A DNA stretch of 64,000 bases from JALHVH01 sp963773685 (GCA_963773685.1 CAVZBY010000006.1:56704-120703), one strand, 5' to 3'. Counted from the first letter of the stretch, positions 45,351 to 54,433 are shown. Notes: generated by a model from the sequence alone, not told the origin. Program-made: numbers and translations.

Positions 45351-46499
45351 TCACTCGTTGAAGGGTTCCTTGAACCCCATGATGACCTTCGCCACTTCGG
45401 GCCGCATCAGCTCGATCTGGGGAACGATGCCCTGGACGAGGAGGTCGCGGATCTTCGTCCCGCTGAACTGGATCTGCTCGGAGGCGGGATGGGGGCAGAT
45501 CTTCTCGTTGACGACGGAGCTGCACTTCTTGCAGAAATAGAACGAGCGGAAGAACAGCGGCACGATGCCCAGGTCGGGGAACTCCTCGAAGATGTCCTGG
45601 GCGGCGAAGGGGGGATAGTACTTGCCGACGCCGGCGTGGTCCCGGCCGATGATGATGTGGGTGCAGCCGAAGTTCTTGCGGATGACGGCGTGGTGGATGG
45701 CCTCGCGGGGCCCGGCGTAGCGCATCTCCATCTGGAGGATGGCCATGACCGCCCGCTCCTTGAGGTAGTAGTGCCGGATGAGCTCCTCGTAGGACGCCAG
45801 GATGACCTCGTCCTTGAAGTCGCCCTTCTTCTTCTTCCCGATGACGGGGTTGATGAAGATCCCGTCGGTGAAGGTCAGGGCCGCCTTCTGGACGTATTCG
45901 TGGCCGATGTGGGGGGTGTTCCGGGTCTGGAACCCGACGACGGTCCTCCAGCCCTTGGTCTTGAAGAGGACCCGGGTCTCCTTGGGCGAAAGCTTCCAGC
46001 GGTCGAACGGCGTCGGGGCCATGGTGACGAGGTCCACTTTCCCGGCCAGGAGGACGTCCTTCATGCCCATGACCTGGGCCACCCCGGGGTGGGCCGGATC
46101 GGTCGTTCCGAAGACCTTCTCCGACATCTCCGTCTTGTCGTAGCCGTATTTTTCCTCGAGGGACAGGATGGCGACGGGCTCGTCCGCGTCGTTGACGAGG
46201 GCGACCTCGGTGCCGATCTTCAAGCCGTCGGCCGCCGCCCGGTCGACGTCCAGGACGATCGGGATCGTCCAGGGGAGGTCGTTGGCGAGGCGCATATGGG
46301 CGAGGACGTTCCGGAAGTCCTTCTCCCCCAGGAAGCCTTCGAGGGGCGAATAGACGCCCGTGGCCAGGTTCTCGACGTCCGAGACGGACTCGGCGTCGAG
46401 CTTGAGGCGCGGCATGGACTTGGCCCTCTCGAGGGCCGCCTCACGCGCCGGGCCAGAGAGCACTCTCTCTATCAGTCTGCCGCCGTGGGGCTGGATCAT
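45351..46499 (-). CDS. sat: Sulfate adenylyltransferase (ATP sulfurylase)
   Basis: Makes APS from sulfate and ATP. 382 residues of the homo-oligomeric Sat type: MIQPHGGRLIERVL start, GVYSPLEGFL, ATP-site QTRNTPHIGHEYVQKAAL (HxGH), GRDHAGVGKYYPPFAAQDIF, and a zinc-like CKKCSSVVNEKICPH. Intact. The operon order RHH-sat-phosphodiesterase-cysC-epimerase-ugd, with gaps of 11-13 bp, points to PAPS production for sulfation or assimilation; no APS reductase is visible. Confidence 0.95.
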   Translation of the reverse strand: MIQPHGGRLIERVLSGPAREAALERAKSMPRLKLDAESVSDVENLATGVYSPLEGFLGEKDFRNVLAHMRLANDLPWTIPIVLDVDRAAADGLKIGTEVALVNDADEPVAILSLEEKYGYDKTEMSEKVFGTTDPAHPGVAQVMGMKDVLLAGKVDLVTMAPTPFDRWKLSPKETRVLFKTKGWRTVVGFQTRNTPHIGHEYVQKAALTFTDGIFINPVIGKKKKGDFKDEVILASYEELIRHYYLKERAVMAILQMEMRYAGPREAIHHAVIRKNFGCTHIIIGRDHAGVGKYYPPFAAQDIFEEFPDLGIVPLFFRSFYFCKKCSSVVNEKICPHPASEQIQFSGTKIRDLLVQGIVPQIELMRPEVAKVIMGFKEPFNE

Positions 46500-46574
46500 G
46501 ATATTCCTCCTTTGGGATCGTGGATTCGCGGCGCGGGCGCGCGCGGCCGGCGGCCGGAAGGCCGGACGGCCGTC

Positions 46575-46790
46575 TCAGTCGATGTAGCCGAGGGCCTTCA
46601 GGCGCTCCTTGACCTTCTCCTCGTCCTCCTGGCTGAAGACCTCCTTGGCCTCCTGCTCCTTGGAGAGGCTCTCCCGGACGACCTTGACGACATAGGCCGA
46701 GACGGAGGCGATCTCGGTTCCCTTGATCGCTTCCTCGACCTTCCTGTGGAGGGACGTGGGGATAGAGACGGTTGTGAATTCCTTGTCCAT
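46575..46790 (-). CDS. Small ribbon-helix-helix-like protein
   Basis: 71 residues starting MDKEFTTVSIPTSLHRKVEEAI: a beta strand followed by two helices (SVSAYVVKVVRESLSKE), the MetJ/Arc/CopG pattern, and an acidic tail EEDEEKVKERLKALGYID-like (seen as KVKERLKALGYID). AAGGAGA ribosome-binding site. It is first in the sat operon, behind a strong promoter, so it may autoregulate the operon. Similar small proteins commonly precede sat in other genomes, to my recollection. Confidence 0.65.
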   Translation of the reverse strand: MDKEFTTVSIPTSLHRKVEEAIKGTEIASVSAYVVKVVRESLSKEQEAKEVFSQEDEEKVKERLKALGYID

Positions 46791-46851
46791 CGTGTTCTCC
46801 TTGACCGGTTCCGGTCGCCCCGTTTCGGAGCGGCGGGAAAAATTAAACTTA

Positions 46852-46880
46852 TATATATACGAAACCGGGGACTTTTTCAA
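46852..46880 (-). promoter_or_regulatory. Promoter of the sat operon
   Basis: Minus strand TTGAAA (46875-46880), 17 bp, TATATA (46852-46857) in an AT-rich patch. The 60-bp leader to the ATG at 46790 leaves space for operator binding. Confidence 0.7.
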
Positions 46881-46912
46881 GGCCGAACGTGGGACCCGCC
46901 CGGGGGGTCGGC

Positions 46913-46943
46913 TTGACAAACCCCCCTCATTAATGTTTATTAT
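46913..46943 (+). promoter_or_regulatory. Divergent promoter of the phoH-era operon
   Basis: TTGACA (46913-46918) and TATTAT (46938-46943) with a long 19-bp spacer; an alternative -10 TTTATT gives 17 bp. About 45 bp before the phoH ATG. Confidence 0.55.
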
Positions 46944-46989
46944 TCCCTGCTTATGACCGCTCCCCTCTCCCCCAGAAGACCCTCCTGAC

Positions 46990-47947
46990 ATGGAAAAGAT
47001 AGCCCACCCCTGTATCAGCAAGGCGTCCTTCCACGGGGTCCTCGACCGGAACCTGAGGCGGCTCGAGGCCCGCCTGGGGGTGAGCCTGGCCATCCGGGGA
47101 GACCAGCTTCTCATCGACGGCGACCCCGATAAGGTCGAATTCGCCCGGGCCTATTTCGACAAGATCCGGGAGCTCGACGAGCAGGGCCGGGACCTCAAGG
47201 AGGAGGATTTCCACATCGCCCTGGACCTTCTCGAGGAAGGGTCGGCCCGCTCCAGCCGGGCCCTCGAGGACTACGCCCCGTCGGAGCCGCTCAGCCTCTC
47301 CCGCAAGTCGGTCCGCCCCAAGAGCCTCAACCAGCAGGACTACATCCAGGCCATCAAGACGCACGACCTCGTCTTCGGGATCGGCCCGGCGGGCACCGGG
47401 AAGACCTACCTGGCCATGGCCATGGCCCTTTCCTTCCTCCAGAACAAGCTCGTCGAGCGCATCATCCTGACCCGGCCCGCGGTCGAAGCGGGCGAAAAGC
47501 TCGGCTTCCTCCCCGGGGATATCGCCCAGAAGGTCAATCCTTACCTCCGCCCCCTCTATGACGCCCTCTTCGATCTCTCCCAGTACGACCAGGCCAACCG
47601 GCTGATGGACAAGGGCGTCATCGAGATCGCCCCCCTGGCCTTCATGAGGGGCCGGACCCTGAACAACGCCTTCATCATCCTGGACGAGGCCCAGAACACG
47701 ACCCGGGAGCAGATGAAGATGATCCTGACCCGCCAGGGGTTCGATTCGAGGCTCGTCGTGACCGCCGACATCACCCAGATCGACCTCCCCGAGCCCGAAG
47801 AAGTCGGGGGTCCTCCATGCCATGAAGATCCTCGCCCCGCTGAAGGAGATCGCGTTCATCCACTTCAGCGAGCGGGACGTCGTCCGCCATCCGCTCGTCC
47901 AGAAGATCATCCGGGCCTACCAGAAGGCCGAGACCCGGCCGGAGTGA
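46990..47947 (+). CDS. phoH: PhoH-like ATPase YbeZ (one frameshift)
   Basis: Cytosolic ATPase that partners the RNase YbeY. KH-like N-terminal region, then Walker A VFGIGPAGTGKTYLAMAMAL, RPAVEAGEKLGFLPGD, and Walker B NAFIILDEAQNTTREQM. A +1 shift near 47800 (GAAGAA-G-TCGGGG) separates the conserved end SGVLHAMKILAPLKEIAFIHFSERDVVRHPLV-like tail, of which FSERDVVRHPLV is clear. Restored length ~318 residues. The next gene starts 5 bp after the stop. Confidence 0.93.
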
Positions 47948-47952
47948 GGCCC

Positions 47953-50368
47953 ATGGACGTCATATCCTTTAAGAAGATCCGGCTCTTCAAGAGCTCCGAG
48001 ATCCTCCCCCGCAGGGCCCAGCCCGCCCCGCCGCCCGGCGAGAGCCAGGAGGATGAGCCCCCGCCCGTTCGCAAGCTCGGCCGCAGCCCCTTCCTTCTCC
48101 TCGCCCTCTTCGTCACCGTCCTTTCCCTGGTCATCTCCTATTCCCCTTCGAGACGCTTGTCGGTCCCGGGGGTCGGAGAGATCGCCGGCGCCGATATCAT
48201 CGCCCCCTCCGACCTGACCATCGAGGACCAGGAGACGACCGCCAAGCGGCGCGTCGCCGCCGAGCAGGCCGTCCTCCCGGCCTACGTCCTCGACACGAAC
48301 GGCTTTCCCGAGACGGAGTCGCTCGTCCGGCGGTTCTTCGAGAGCGGCCGCGCCTGGCCGCAGGCGGGCGGCGGCGACCGGAGCGCGGAGGCCCTGCGGA
48401 AGGAGCTCGCCGACGCCCTCGGGATCGAGATCGAGGCCCGTCATTTGACCGCCCTGGCCAAGCTCAAGTTTCCCAAGGAGCTCGAAGAGAGCCTCATCAG
48501 CATCATCGGCAAGGTTTCCGCCCCGGGCGTCATCCTGTCCAAGAACCTGTTCATCCAGGGCGAGCTCGAACGGGGGTTCACCCTCATCGGGGCGCCCGGC
48601 GAGGAGCGGCCCGTCCGCGTTGCGGACATCCTGGACGTCCGGGAGGCCAAGGAGCGGCTCGCGGCCGAGGTCGATTCGCTGGACCTCCCGGCCAGGTCCA
48701 AGATGCTCCTCATCAGCCTGGCCGACGTCTTCCTCGTCCCCAACATCGCCTTCGACAAGGCGGAAACGGAGGCCCGGAAGGCCCGCGCCCGGGCGAGCGT
48801 CGAGACCGTCTTCTACACGATCAAGAAAGGGCAAGGTCATCGTCCGCAAGGGCGACGAGGTCACGGCCGAGGCCGTGAAGCAGGTCGGCCTGGTCAACGT
48901 CGAGCTCGGCCGGAAGTCGAGCTGGTTCACGAATTTCGCGGGGACGTTCCTGCTCTTCGCCCTGCTCTTCATCACCCTCTGGTATTACCTGAAATCCATC
49001 CTCCGGTCCGGAGATCCCCTCAAGAAGTTCGCGATGATGGGCACGTCGCTCCTGCTGAGCCTCGTCCTCTATCGATTGTCCCTCTTCGTGGCCCAGGCCC
49101 TCAGCGGAAACGCCTCCGTCTCCGCCTTCGCCACGAGCGACGTCTACCTGTTCGCGTTTCCCTTCCAGGTCGGCGTGCTCCTGTTCGCCTTCCTGACCTC
49201 CGACCATCTGGCCCTCATCTACGCCATCCTGAACAGCCTGATGGCCGGCTACGTGCTCGGCCCGAACTTCTTCGTCATGATCTTCTGCCTCATCGGCGGG
49301 ATCGCCGCCATCTACGGGGTCAAGGTCTATCAGCGCCACCGCCGGACCTCCACCCTGAGGGCGGGGATCTTCATCATCGCCCCGGTCAACGTCGTCGCCG
49401 TCATCACGATCCACCTCATCCGGGGGCGGGTCGGGGGCATCGGGCAGGTCTCCTCGGAGGCGGTGATGAGCCTCGTCGGCGGCGCCCTGAGCGCCGGGCT
49501 GGCCTTCATCCTCCTCCCCGTCTTCGAGACGGCGTTCCGCTTCGTCACGTCGACCAAGCTCCTCGAATTGACGAACTCGGACCTGCCGATCTTCCGGCAG
49601 ATGGCGCTCGAGGCGCCCGGCTCGTACCACCACTCCCTCATCGTGGCCACGCTGGTCGAGAAGGCCGCCGAGGAGATCAAGGCGGACGCGATGCTGGCCA
49701 AGGCGGGGGCCCTGTACCACGACATCGGGAAGATCAAGATGCCGGAGTACTTCATCGAGAACCGGACCGCCGATTTCGACCTCCACAAGGACCTGACTCC
49801 CTCGCTCAGCACGCTGGTCATCGTCAACCACGTCAAGGAGGGGCTGGAGATCGCCCGCAAGCTCAAGCTCCCCGCCCGGCTCCGGGACATCATCGAACAG
49901 CACCACGGGAGCTCCCTCGTCCGGTACTTCTACCAGAAGGCCAAGGAGAAGTACGATCCCGACCTCCAGAAGATCGGCGAGGAGGATTACCGGTATCCGG
50001 GCCCCCGGCCGAGGAGCAAGGAGGCCGGCCTGGTCCTGCTGGCCGATTCGGCGGAGGCGGCCTCGCGAAGCCTGCGGGCGCCGACCAAGGACAGCCTCCG
50101 GAGGCTCATCACCGAGATCTTCAACAGCTACCTCCAGGACGGACAGCTCGACGACTGCGACTTCTCGCTGAGGGACCTGCGGACGGCCGCGGCGTCCTTC
50201 TTCTCCATTCTCTACGCGGTCTATCACCCGCGGGTCGAGTATCCGGGCTTCGAGTTCGAGGAGAAAAAGGAAAAACGGGCCCAGGCCCCGAGGAAGGATA
50301 ATGGTCGCGATCATCAACAGACAGCGCCGGCACCCGCTCAACCCGAAAAGGATCAAGAGCCTGATTGA
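47953..50368 (+). CDS. pgpH: 7TM-HD family HDIG phosphohydrolase, PgpH-like (one frameshift)
   Basis: ~804 residues after a +1 shift near 48830. One membrane helix (SPFLLLALFVTVLSLVI), a large extracytoplasmic 7TMR-HDED domain (~75-300), seven membrane spans (~310-520) and a cytosolic HD domain with APGSYHHSLIVATLVE, the metal motif GALYHDIGKIKMPEYF, and NHVKEGLEIARK. PgpH proteins hydrolyse c-di-AMP to pApA. Position between phoH and ybeY is conserved in Firmicutes and Acidobacteriota-like genomes. Overlaps ybeY by 68 bp. Confidence 0.88.
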
Positions 50369-50720
50369 GCGGCTGGCCGGACGCTACGGCCTCGCCGACG
50401 CCGATCTCTCCGTGGTCTTCGTCGGCATGCAGGCCATGCGGACCCTCAACCGGACGTACCGGAAGAAGGACGCCGCGACCGACGTCCTGAGCTTCCCCGT
50501 GGGCCGCCGCGGGCCGGACGGCCGGTTCACCCTCGGCGACATCGTCATCAGCGTGCCGACGGCCGCCCGCCAGGCCAAGGCCCGCGGACACGCCCTCGGG
50601 CGCGAGATCGAGATCCTCGTCCTTCACGGGTTCCTCCACCTGGCCGGCTTCGGGCACGGCGCCGGGCCGGGGGCGGAGGAACGGTCCCTGCGCCTCCTCC
50701 TTTTCGGGGAGGACGCATGA
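50301..50720 (+). CDS. ybeY: rRNA maturation endoribonuclease YbeY
   Basis: A 139-residue zinc-dependent RNase for 16S rRNA 3'-end maturation and ribosome quality control. LNRTYRKKDAATDVLSFP and the metal motif HGFLHLAGFGH (HGxLHLxGxxH) are present, though the usual Tyr-Asp before the last His is Phe-Gly. Starts inside the end of the PgpH-like gene and overlaps the next gene by 4 bp. Confidence 0.93.
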   Translation: MVAIINRQRRHPLNPKRIKSLIERLAGRYGLADADLSVVFVGMQAMRTLNRTYRKKDAATDVLSFPVGRRGPDGRFTLGDIVISVPTAARQAKARGHALGREIEILVLHGFLHLAGFGHGAGPGAEERSLRLLLFGEDA

Positions 50721-51940
50721 CCGCGGAATTCCTGGCCTGGGCCGGGCTCGCCCTGAGCTTCCTGGCGGCCTTCGTCCTCTCGCTCTTCCACATCACCCTG
50801 GCCTCCTTTTCCAAGATCCAGGTCAGCCGGTTCCTCGAGGAGCGGGGCAAGGCCGAGCGCCAGGCCGTCCTCAGGGACTTCGACGACACCCGGATCGCCG
50901 TGGAGTACCTGCGCTCGGCCGTCATCATCGCCTTCCTCGTCTACCTGACGGTCGTCTTCCCCGGGCTCCGGCTCTCCCCGCTCTGGCTCTTCCTCGCCGC
51001 CGTGGCCGTGGCGACCGTGTTCTTCGATTATGTGCCGCGGCTCCTGAACTTCCGGGGCAAGAACGCCGTCTTCAAGGCGTTCCTCCCGGCCGCCCGGATG
51101 TTCCGCGCCCTCGGCGCCCCCATCCTCTTCCTGGCCCGCGACCTCGTCGAGCGCGAGGAGAAGGAGGACAAGGACGAGGAGCGCGAGGCCTCCGACGAGG
51201 AGATCGAGACGTTCCTCGACGAGGCCCGCGAGGAGGGGATCATCGAGAAGGGCGAGGACGAGCTCCTGCGGAGCGTCGTCGAATTCGGGGACACCGTCGT
51301 CCGCGAGATCATGACCCCCCGGGTCTCCATGGTCTGCATCCGGAAGGACGCGACCATCGACAACCTCAAGGACCTCATCATCCGGGAGAAGTACTCCCGC
51401 ATCCCCGTCTACAAGGACCGCGTCGACAACGTCGAGGGGATGGTCATGGCCAAGGACATCATCGAGTACGCCGACGCCAAGCACAAGGGCCAGCCCATCG
51501 AGGCCCTCGTCCGCCCGGTCATCTTCGTCCCGGAATCGATGGAAGTGGCCGACCTGCTCAAGGAGCTCCAGAAGGCCAAGCAGAAGATGGCCGTCGTCGT
51601 CGACGAGCACGGCGGCGTCTCCGGGCTGGTGACGATGGAGGACGTCGTGGAGGAGATCGTCGGCGAGATCCAGGACGAATACGACACCGAGGAAGCGGAG
51701 ATCGTCCAGAACGCGCCCGATGACTACACGGTCTCGGGAGGCGTCGAGGTCGAGGAGATGGAAGAGATCTTCGACCTGGAGCTCGCCGAGGACGATTTCA
51801 TCACCGTCGGCGGCCTCGTCACGCACAACCTGGGCCGGCTCCCGGCCAAGGGCGAGGTCCTCGACATCAAGGGACTGAAGTTCGAGATCCTGGACATCGA
51901 CCAGAAGAAGATCAAGAAGGTCCGGATCCGGAAAGGCTAA
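50717..51940 (+). CDS. CNNM/CorC-type hemolysin-family transporter
   Basis: 407 residues: DUF21 membrane region (~1-140; LALSFLAAFVLSLFHITLASFSKIQ, key part FVLSLFHITLA), two CBS domains beginning VVREIMTPRVSMVCI and IFVPESMEVADLLKEL with DEHGGVSGLVTMEDVVEEIVGEI, and a C-terminal CorC_HlyC domain (GVEVEEMEEIFDLELAED). Members act in Mg2+/Co2+ efflux or homeostasis. Intact. Here it lies between ybeY and era, a conserved neighbourhood. Confidence 0.92.
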   Translation: MTAEFLAWAGLALSFLAAFVLSLFHITLASFSKIQVSRFLEERGKAERQAVLRDFDDTRIAVEYLRSAVIIAFLVYLTVVFPGLRLSPLWLFLAAVAVATVFFDYVPRLLNFRGKNAVFKAFLPAARMFRALGAPILFLARDLVEREEKEDKDEEREASDEEIETFLDEAREEGIIEKGEDELLRSVVEFGDTVVREIMTPRVSMVCIRKDATIDNLKDLIIREKYSRIPVYKDRVDNVEGMVMAKDIIEYADAKHKGQPIEALVRPVIFVPESMEVADLLKELQKAKQKMAVVVDEHGGVSGLVTMEDVVEEIVGEIQDEYDTEEAEIVQNAPDDYTVSGGVEVEEMEEIFDLELAEDDFITVGGLVTHNLGRLPAKGEVLDIKGLKFEILDIDQKKIKKVRIRKG

Positions 51941-51986
51941 GGCGACGGCCGGGACGTCCCGGCCGATCACGTCAAAGAAGGGGAAT

Positions 51987-53096
51987 ATGGAAAAAGAGAT
52001 CAAGGAAAAGACCGCCAAGGCGAAAAAGGGGACAGCGGCCGCGAAGGCCGCCCCCGCGAAGGCGCCGGCAAAGAAAGCCGCCGTAAAGAAGCCCGCGGCC
52101 GGGAAGACCGCGCCGAAAAAGGCCCCGGCGAAGAAGCGCCCGGCCGTAGAAGCCGTCGTCCCCGAGCCGCCGAAGAAGCCCGGGGTCCGGGTCGGCACCG
52201 TGGCCCTCCTCGGCCGCCCCAACGTCGGCAAGTCGACGCTCATCAACGCCCTGCTCGGCCAGAAGATCGCCATCGTCTCGGACAAGCCCCAGACGACCCG
52301 CATCAGCATCCTGGGCATCAAGACCTCCGACCGGGGCCAGATCATCTTCATCGACAATCCCGGCATCCACAAGCCCCTCCACACCCTCAACCGGAGGATG
52401 ATGAACTTCGTCTTCTCCTCCCTGGAGACGGCCGACCTTCTTTGTCTCCTCATCGACGCCACCCAGCCCTTCGGCCACGGCGACGAGTTCGTCATCGAGG
52501 TCCTCAAGAAGATCAAGCTGAAGCCCATCTTCCTGCTCATCAACAAGGTCGACGCGGTCCGGAAGGACAAGGTCCTCCCCATCATCGAACACTACAAGGA
52601 CCTCCTGCCCTTCAAGGAGATCGTCCCCATCTCCGCCCTCACCGGCATCAACGTCGGCGTCCTCGAGGACCTCGTCCTCAAGGCCCTGCCGGAGGCCGAG
52701 AAGGTCTATTCGGACGACGAGATAACGGACCAGTCCGAGCGGTTCCTCCTCGCCGAGATCGTCCGGGAGAAGATCCTCAACCACGTCAAGGAAGAGCTGC
52801 CGTTCGAGACGGCCGTCTATATCGACAGCATCGAGAAGAAGACCCAGACGGACAAGGACGGGAACCCGAGGCCTCTGACCTTCATCCAGGCCTCCATCTT
52901 CGTCGAGAAGGACAACCAGCGGAAGATCATCATCGGGCGGGGCGGCTCGCTCATCAAGATGATCGGCATCGAGGCCCGGAAAGAGATCGAGGAGGTCCTG
53001 GAGACCAAGGTCTATCTGGGCCTCCAGGTCCGCTGGCGGCCCCAGTGGCGCGATTCCGAGGACGTCCTCGACCTCATCGAAGGGCAGAAGGGCTGA
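51987..53096 (+). CDS. era: GTPase Era with an Ala/Lys/Pro-rich N-terminal extension
   Basis: Ribosome-assembly GTPase binding the 16S rRNA 3' end. Residues ~68-369 are canonical: G1 ALLGRPNVGKSTLINALLG, switch QTTRISILG, G3 DNPGIHKP, G4 NKVD, and the KH domain with IIIGRGGSLIKMIGIEARKEIE, of which GRGGSLIKMIG is the core. The first ~65 residues are a histone-H1-like run of Ala-Lys-Pro units (AAKAAPAKAPAKKAAVKKP...), not found in ordinary Era proteins of ~300 residues. Intact and last in the operon. Confidence 0.93.
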   Translation: MEKEIKEKTAKAKKGTAAAKAAPAKAPAKKAAVKKPAAGKTAPKKAPAKKRPAVEAVVPEPPKKPGVRVGTVALLGRPNVGKSTLINALLGQKIAIVSDKPQTTRISILGIKTSDRGQIIFIDNPGIHKPLHTLNRRMMNFVFSSLETADLLCLLIDATQPFGHGDEFVIEVLKKIKLKPIFLLINKVDAVRKDKVLPIIEHYKDLLPFKEIVPISALTGINVGVLEDLVLKALPEAEKVYSDDEITDQSERFLLAEIVREKILNHVKEELPFETAVYIDSIEKKTQTDKDGNPRPLTFIQASIFVEKDNQRKIIIGRGGSLIKMIGIEARKEIEEVLETKVYLGLQVRWRPQWRDSEDVLDLIEGQKG

Positions 53097-53134
53097 CAGA
53101 CCTCTTGCTTCGTGCTGCGTCTTGATTGTAGCCT

Positions 53135-53148
53135 CAGGCTTCAGCCTG
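53135..53148. repeat. Third copy of the CAGGCT palindrome
   Basis: CAGGCTTCAGCCTG, flanked by TGTAGCCT on the left; read on the minus strand it matches the 10302 and 24430 copies with their CTACA/CTATA right flank. Followed by a pyrimidine-rich stretch with loose 9-bp periodicity to ~53215. Confidence 0.65.
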
Positions 53149-53228
53149 CGTCTTCTCTTTATTCTTCTTCCGCCTGCGCCTTCTCTTCTCCTGCCTCTTC
53201 GGCCCATTCCGCCCCCTCCCCGCTCCGG

Positions 53229-53257
53229 TTGACAAAACCGTCTCGAGATGCGAGAAT
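53229..53257 (+). promoter_or_regulatory. Promoter of tRNA-His
   Basis: TTGACA (53229-53234), 17 bp, GAGAAT (53252-53257), about 21 bp before the tRNA. Confidence 0.6.
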
Positions 53258-53278
53258 TTGGTGCTTTTCAAGCGTGCG

Positions 53279-53356
53279 GTGAGTGTAGCTCAACCTGGTT
53301 AGAGCATCGGACTGTGGATCCGAAGGTTGGGGGTTCAAATCCCCTCACTCACCCCA
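53279..53356 (+). tRNA. tRNA-His (GTG)
   Basis: Complete cloverleaf: acceptor GTGAGTG/CACTCAC, D-arm GCTC...GAGC, anticodon stem TCGGA/TCCGA with loop CTGTGGA (anticodon GTG), T-arm with TTCAAAT, C73, and an encoded CCA (53354-53356). The base before position 1 is G, fitting the G-1 typical of tRNA-His. It marks the end of the core genome; AT-rich DNA follows directly. Confidence 0.95.
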
Positions 53357-53414
53357 TCTTATTTCCCTATAATTCCAAGCATTTGCCCTGTTTTGTCTTT
53401 TACGCTCCAATACA

Positions 53415-53460
53415 GTAGTTTATCCGCTTTTCAATCGAATCTGTGACATATTTGTGACAC
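53415..53460 (+). repeat. att-like direct repeat R1
   Basis: Shares GTAgTTTatCCGCtTTTTCAATC-type core (in order GTA, TTT, CCGC, TTTTCAATC, AAT, TGTNACA) with R2 and R3. It lies 58 bp after tRNA-His and ends in TGTGACATATTTGTGACAC, a TGTGACA motif pair of the kind seen near tyrosine-recombinase attachment sites. Confidence 0.5.
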
Positions 53461-53490
53461 GGGGAGAGGTCTCCGTTAGTTACAAAAAAC

Positions 53491-53553
53491 GAGCGGGACT
53501 CAAAATCCCGTCCGGGGCAACTCGGGTGTGGGTTCGATCCCCTCCTCCGGCAC
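53491..53553 (+). pseudogene. 3' fragment of tRNA-Leu (CAA), probable attachment-site remnant
   Basis: From GAGCGGGACTCAAAATCCCG (anticodon stem CGGGA/TCCCG, loop CTCAAAA, anticodon CAA) through a long variable arm CCGGG-gcaa-CTCGG, a T-arm with GGGTTCGATCCCC and the acceptor half CTCCGGC. No matching 5' half (GCCGGAG plus D-arm) precedes it and CCA is absent. Fragments like this are left when an element integrates into a tRNA gene. Confidence 0.75.
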
Positions 53554-53623
53554 TTCTATCCCTTTAAGAAATATGATACTTATGTGAGCCTAATGATGCC
53601 GTCCTCGGGCCTTCCGTCTTTCC

Positions 53624-53680
53624 GTCCGAAACCGTAATTTTCTAGCGTTTTCAATCTAATGTGTCACAAGATGGTCACAA
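53624..53680 (+). repeat. att-like direct repeat R2 (left of the HEPN/HNH cassette)
   Basis: Begins GTCCGAAACCGTAATTTTC and ends with TGTCACAAGATGGTCACAA. Its first 46 bases match R3 (55157-55202) at 41 positions in the same orientation. Confidence 0.75.
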
Positions 53681-53698
53681 AAAAGGAAGGGGCCTTTC

Positions 53699-53727
53699 TT
53701 GACAGTTTAAAACGTTCCGTAAATACT
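53699..53727 (+). promoter_or_regulatory. Promoter of the HEPN/HNH cassette
   Basis: TTGACA (53699-53704), 17 bp, AATACT (53722-53727); GGGAGGG ribosome-binding site at 53734-53740 before the ATG at 53745. Confidence 0.6.
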
Positions 53728-53744
53728 TAGCGCGGGAGGGCTTG

Positions 53745-54407
53745 ATGAACGAAACAGACATTAGAAAGAGACTCTCAATTAACGCAAGTAGTTTGATCGG
53801 TGGCTTGGGGAATTGCAGTTATTTATATGCGCACATTGAGTATTTTGAGAATAAACTGGCAACCGAGATTGCTTCCTATGAACAAAACCTGGGGGACCCG
53901 TATTTGGCAAAATTGGCATATCAAAATTGCTCTAATTTTGTCGCTTGGATCAGGCTCTATCCTGAGTTTATCTGTAATAGGGCAATGGCCTCTCTTTCTC
54001 GCTCCGAAAAATGTGAGACGAATTTCACTGACTATACTTTTAGGCAAACCGCAAAAAAGATCTTTATACTAGCCCGGGATAACCACCGAAACATTGATAT
54101 TTCTGAGGTCCGCCTTAACGAAAAGATTAAGGCTTTTAAACTAACGATTGAATTGAGACATACGATCCAACACGGAGGGCTACCTAGCGTTTTACGAGGC
54201 AAGCCTAAGTTTGACGGTATTGATTTAGAAGAAGTAGCCGAAATGGCGAATCCATTGAAATATCGAGAAACCAAAAAGATTTTTTCTGATGCAAATGAAC
54301 TCATTCAGCTGCTCCCGGAGCCGGTAATCGTATTTATGGGGGACGGCGAGATCAAGTTCCGAGATGAGAAAGATAGTAAAATTAGGCACCGGCCAGCTAA
54401 GGCTTAA
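53745..54407 (+). CDS. HEPN-like hypothetical protein
   Basis: 220 residues, mainly alpha-helical, no signal peptide or membrane span. The stretch FKLTIELRHTIQHGGLP (residues ~128-144) contains R-x4-H, the catalytic signature of HEPN ribonucleases, embedded in a helix as expected. N-terminal helices carry YLYAHIEYFENKL. AT-rich codons unlike the core genome. An HNH endonuclease gene follows after 26 bp. The pairing and the flanking repeats suggest a mobile toxin-antitoxin or anti-phage unit. Starts at the ATG with a good ribosome-binding site. HEPN assignment rests on the motif alone. Confidence 0.55.
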   Translation: MNETDIRKRLSINASSLIGGLGNCSYLYAHIEYFENKLATEIASYEQNLGDPYLAKLAYQNCSNFVAWIRLYPEFICNRAMASLSRSEKCETNFTDYTFRQTAKKIFILARDNHRNIDISEVRLNEKIKAFKLTIELRHTIQHGGLPSVLRGKPKFDGIDLEEVAEMANPLKYRETKKIFSDANELIQLLPEPVIVFMGDGEIKFRDEKDSKIRHRPAKA

Positions 54408-54433
54408 CGTAGTATTCTGAATAGGGCGAAAAA

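Noticed and set aside
53491..53553. Functional tRNA-Leu
   Set aside because: No 5' acceptor strand or D-arm and no CCA; upstream 60 bases do not pair with the 3' acceptor half.
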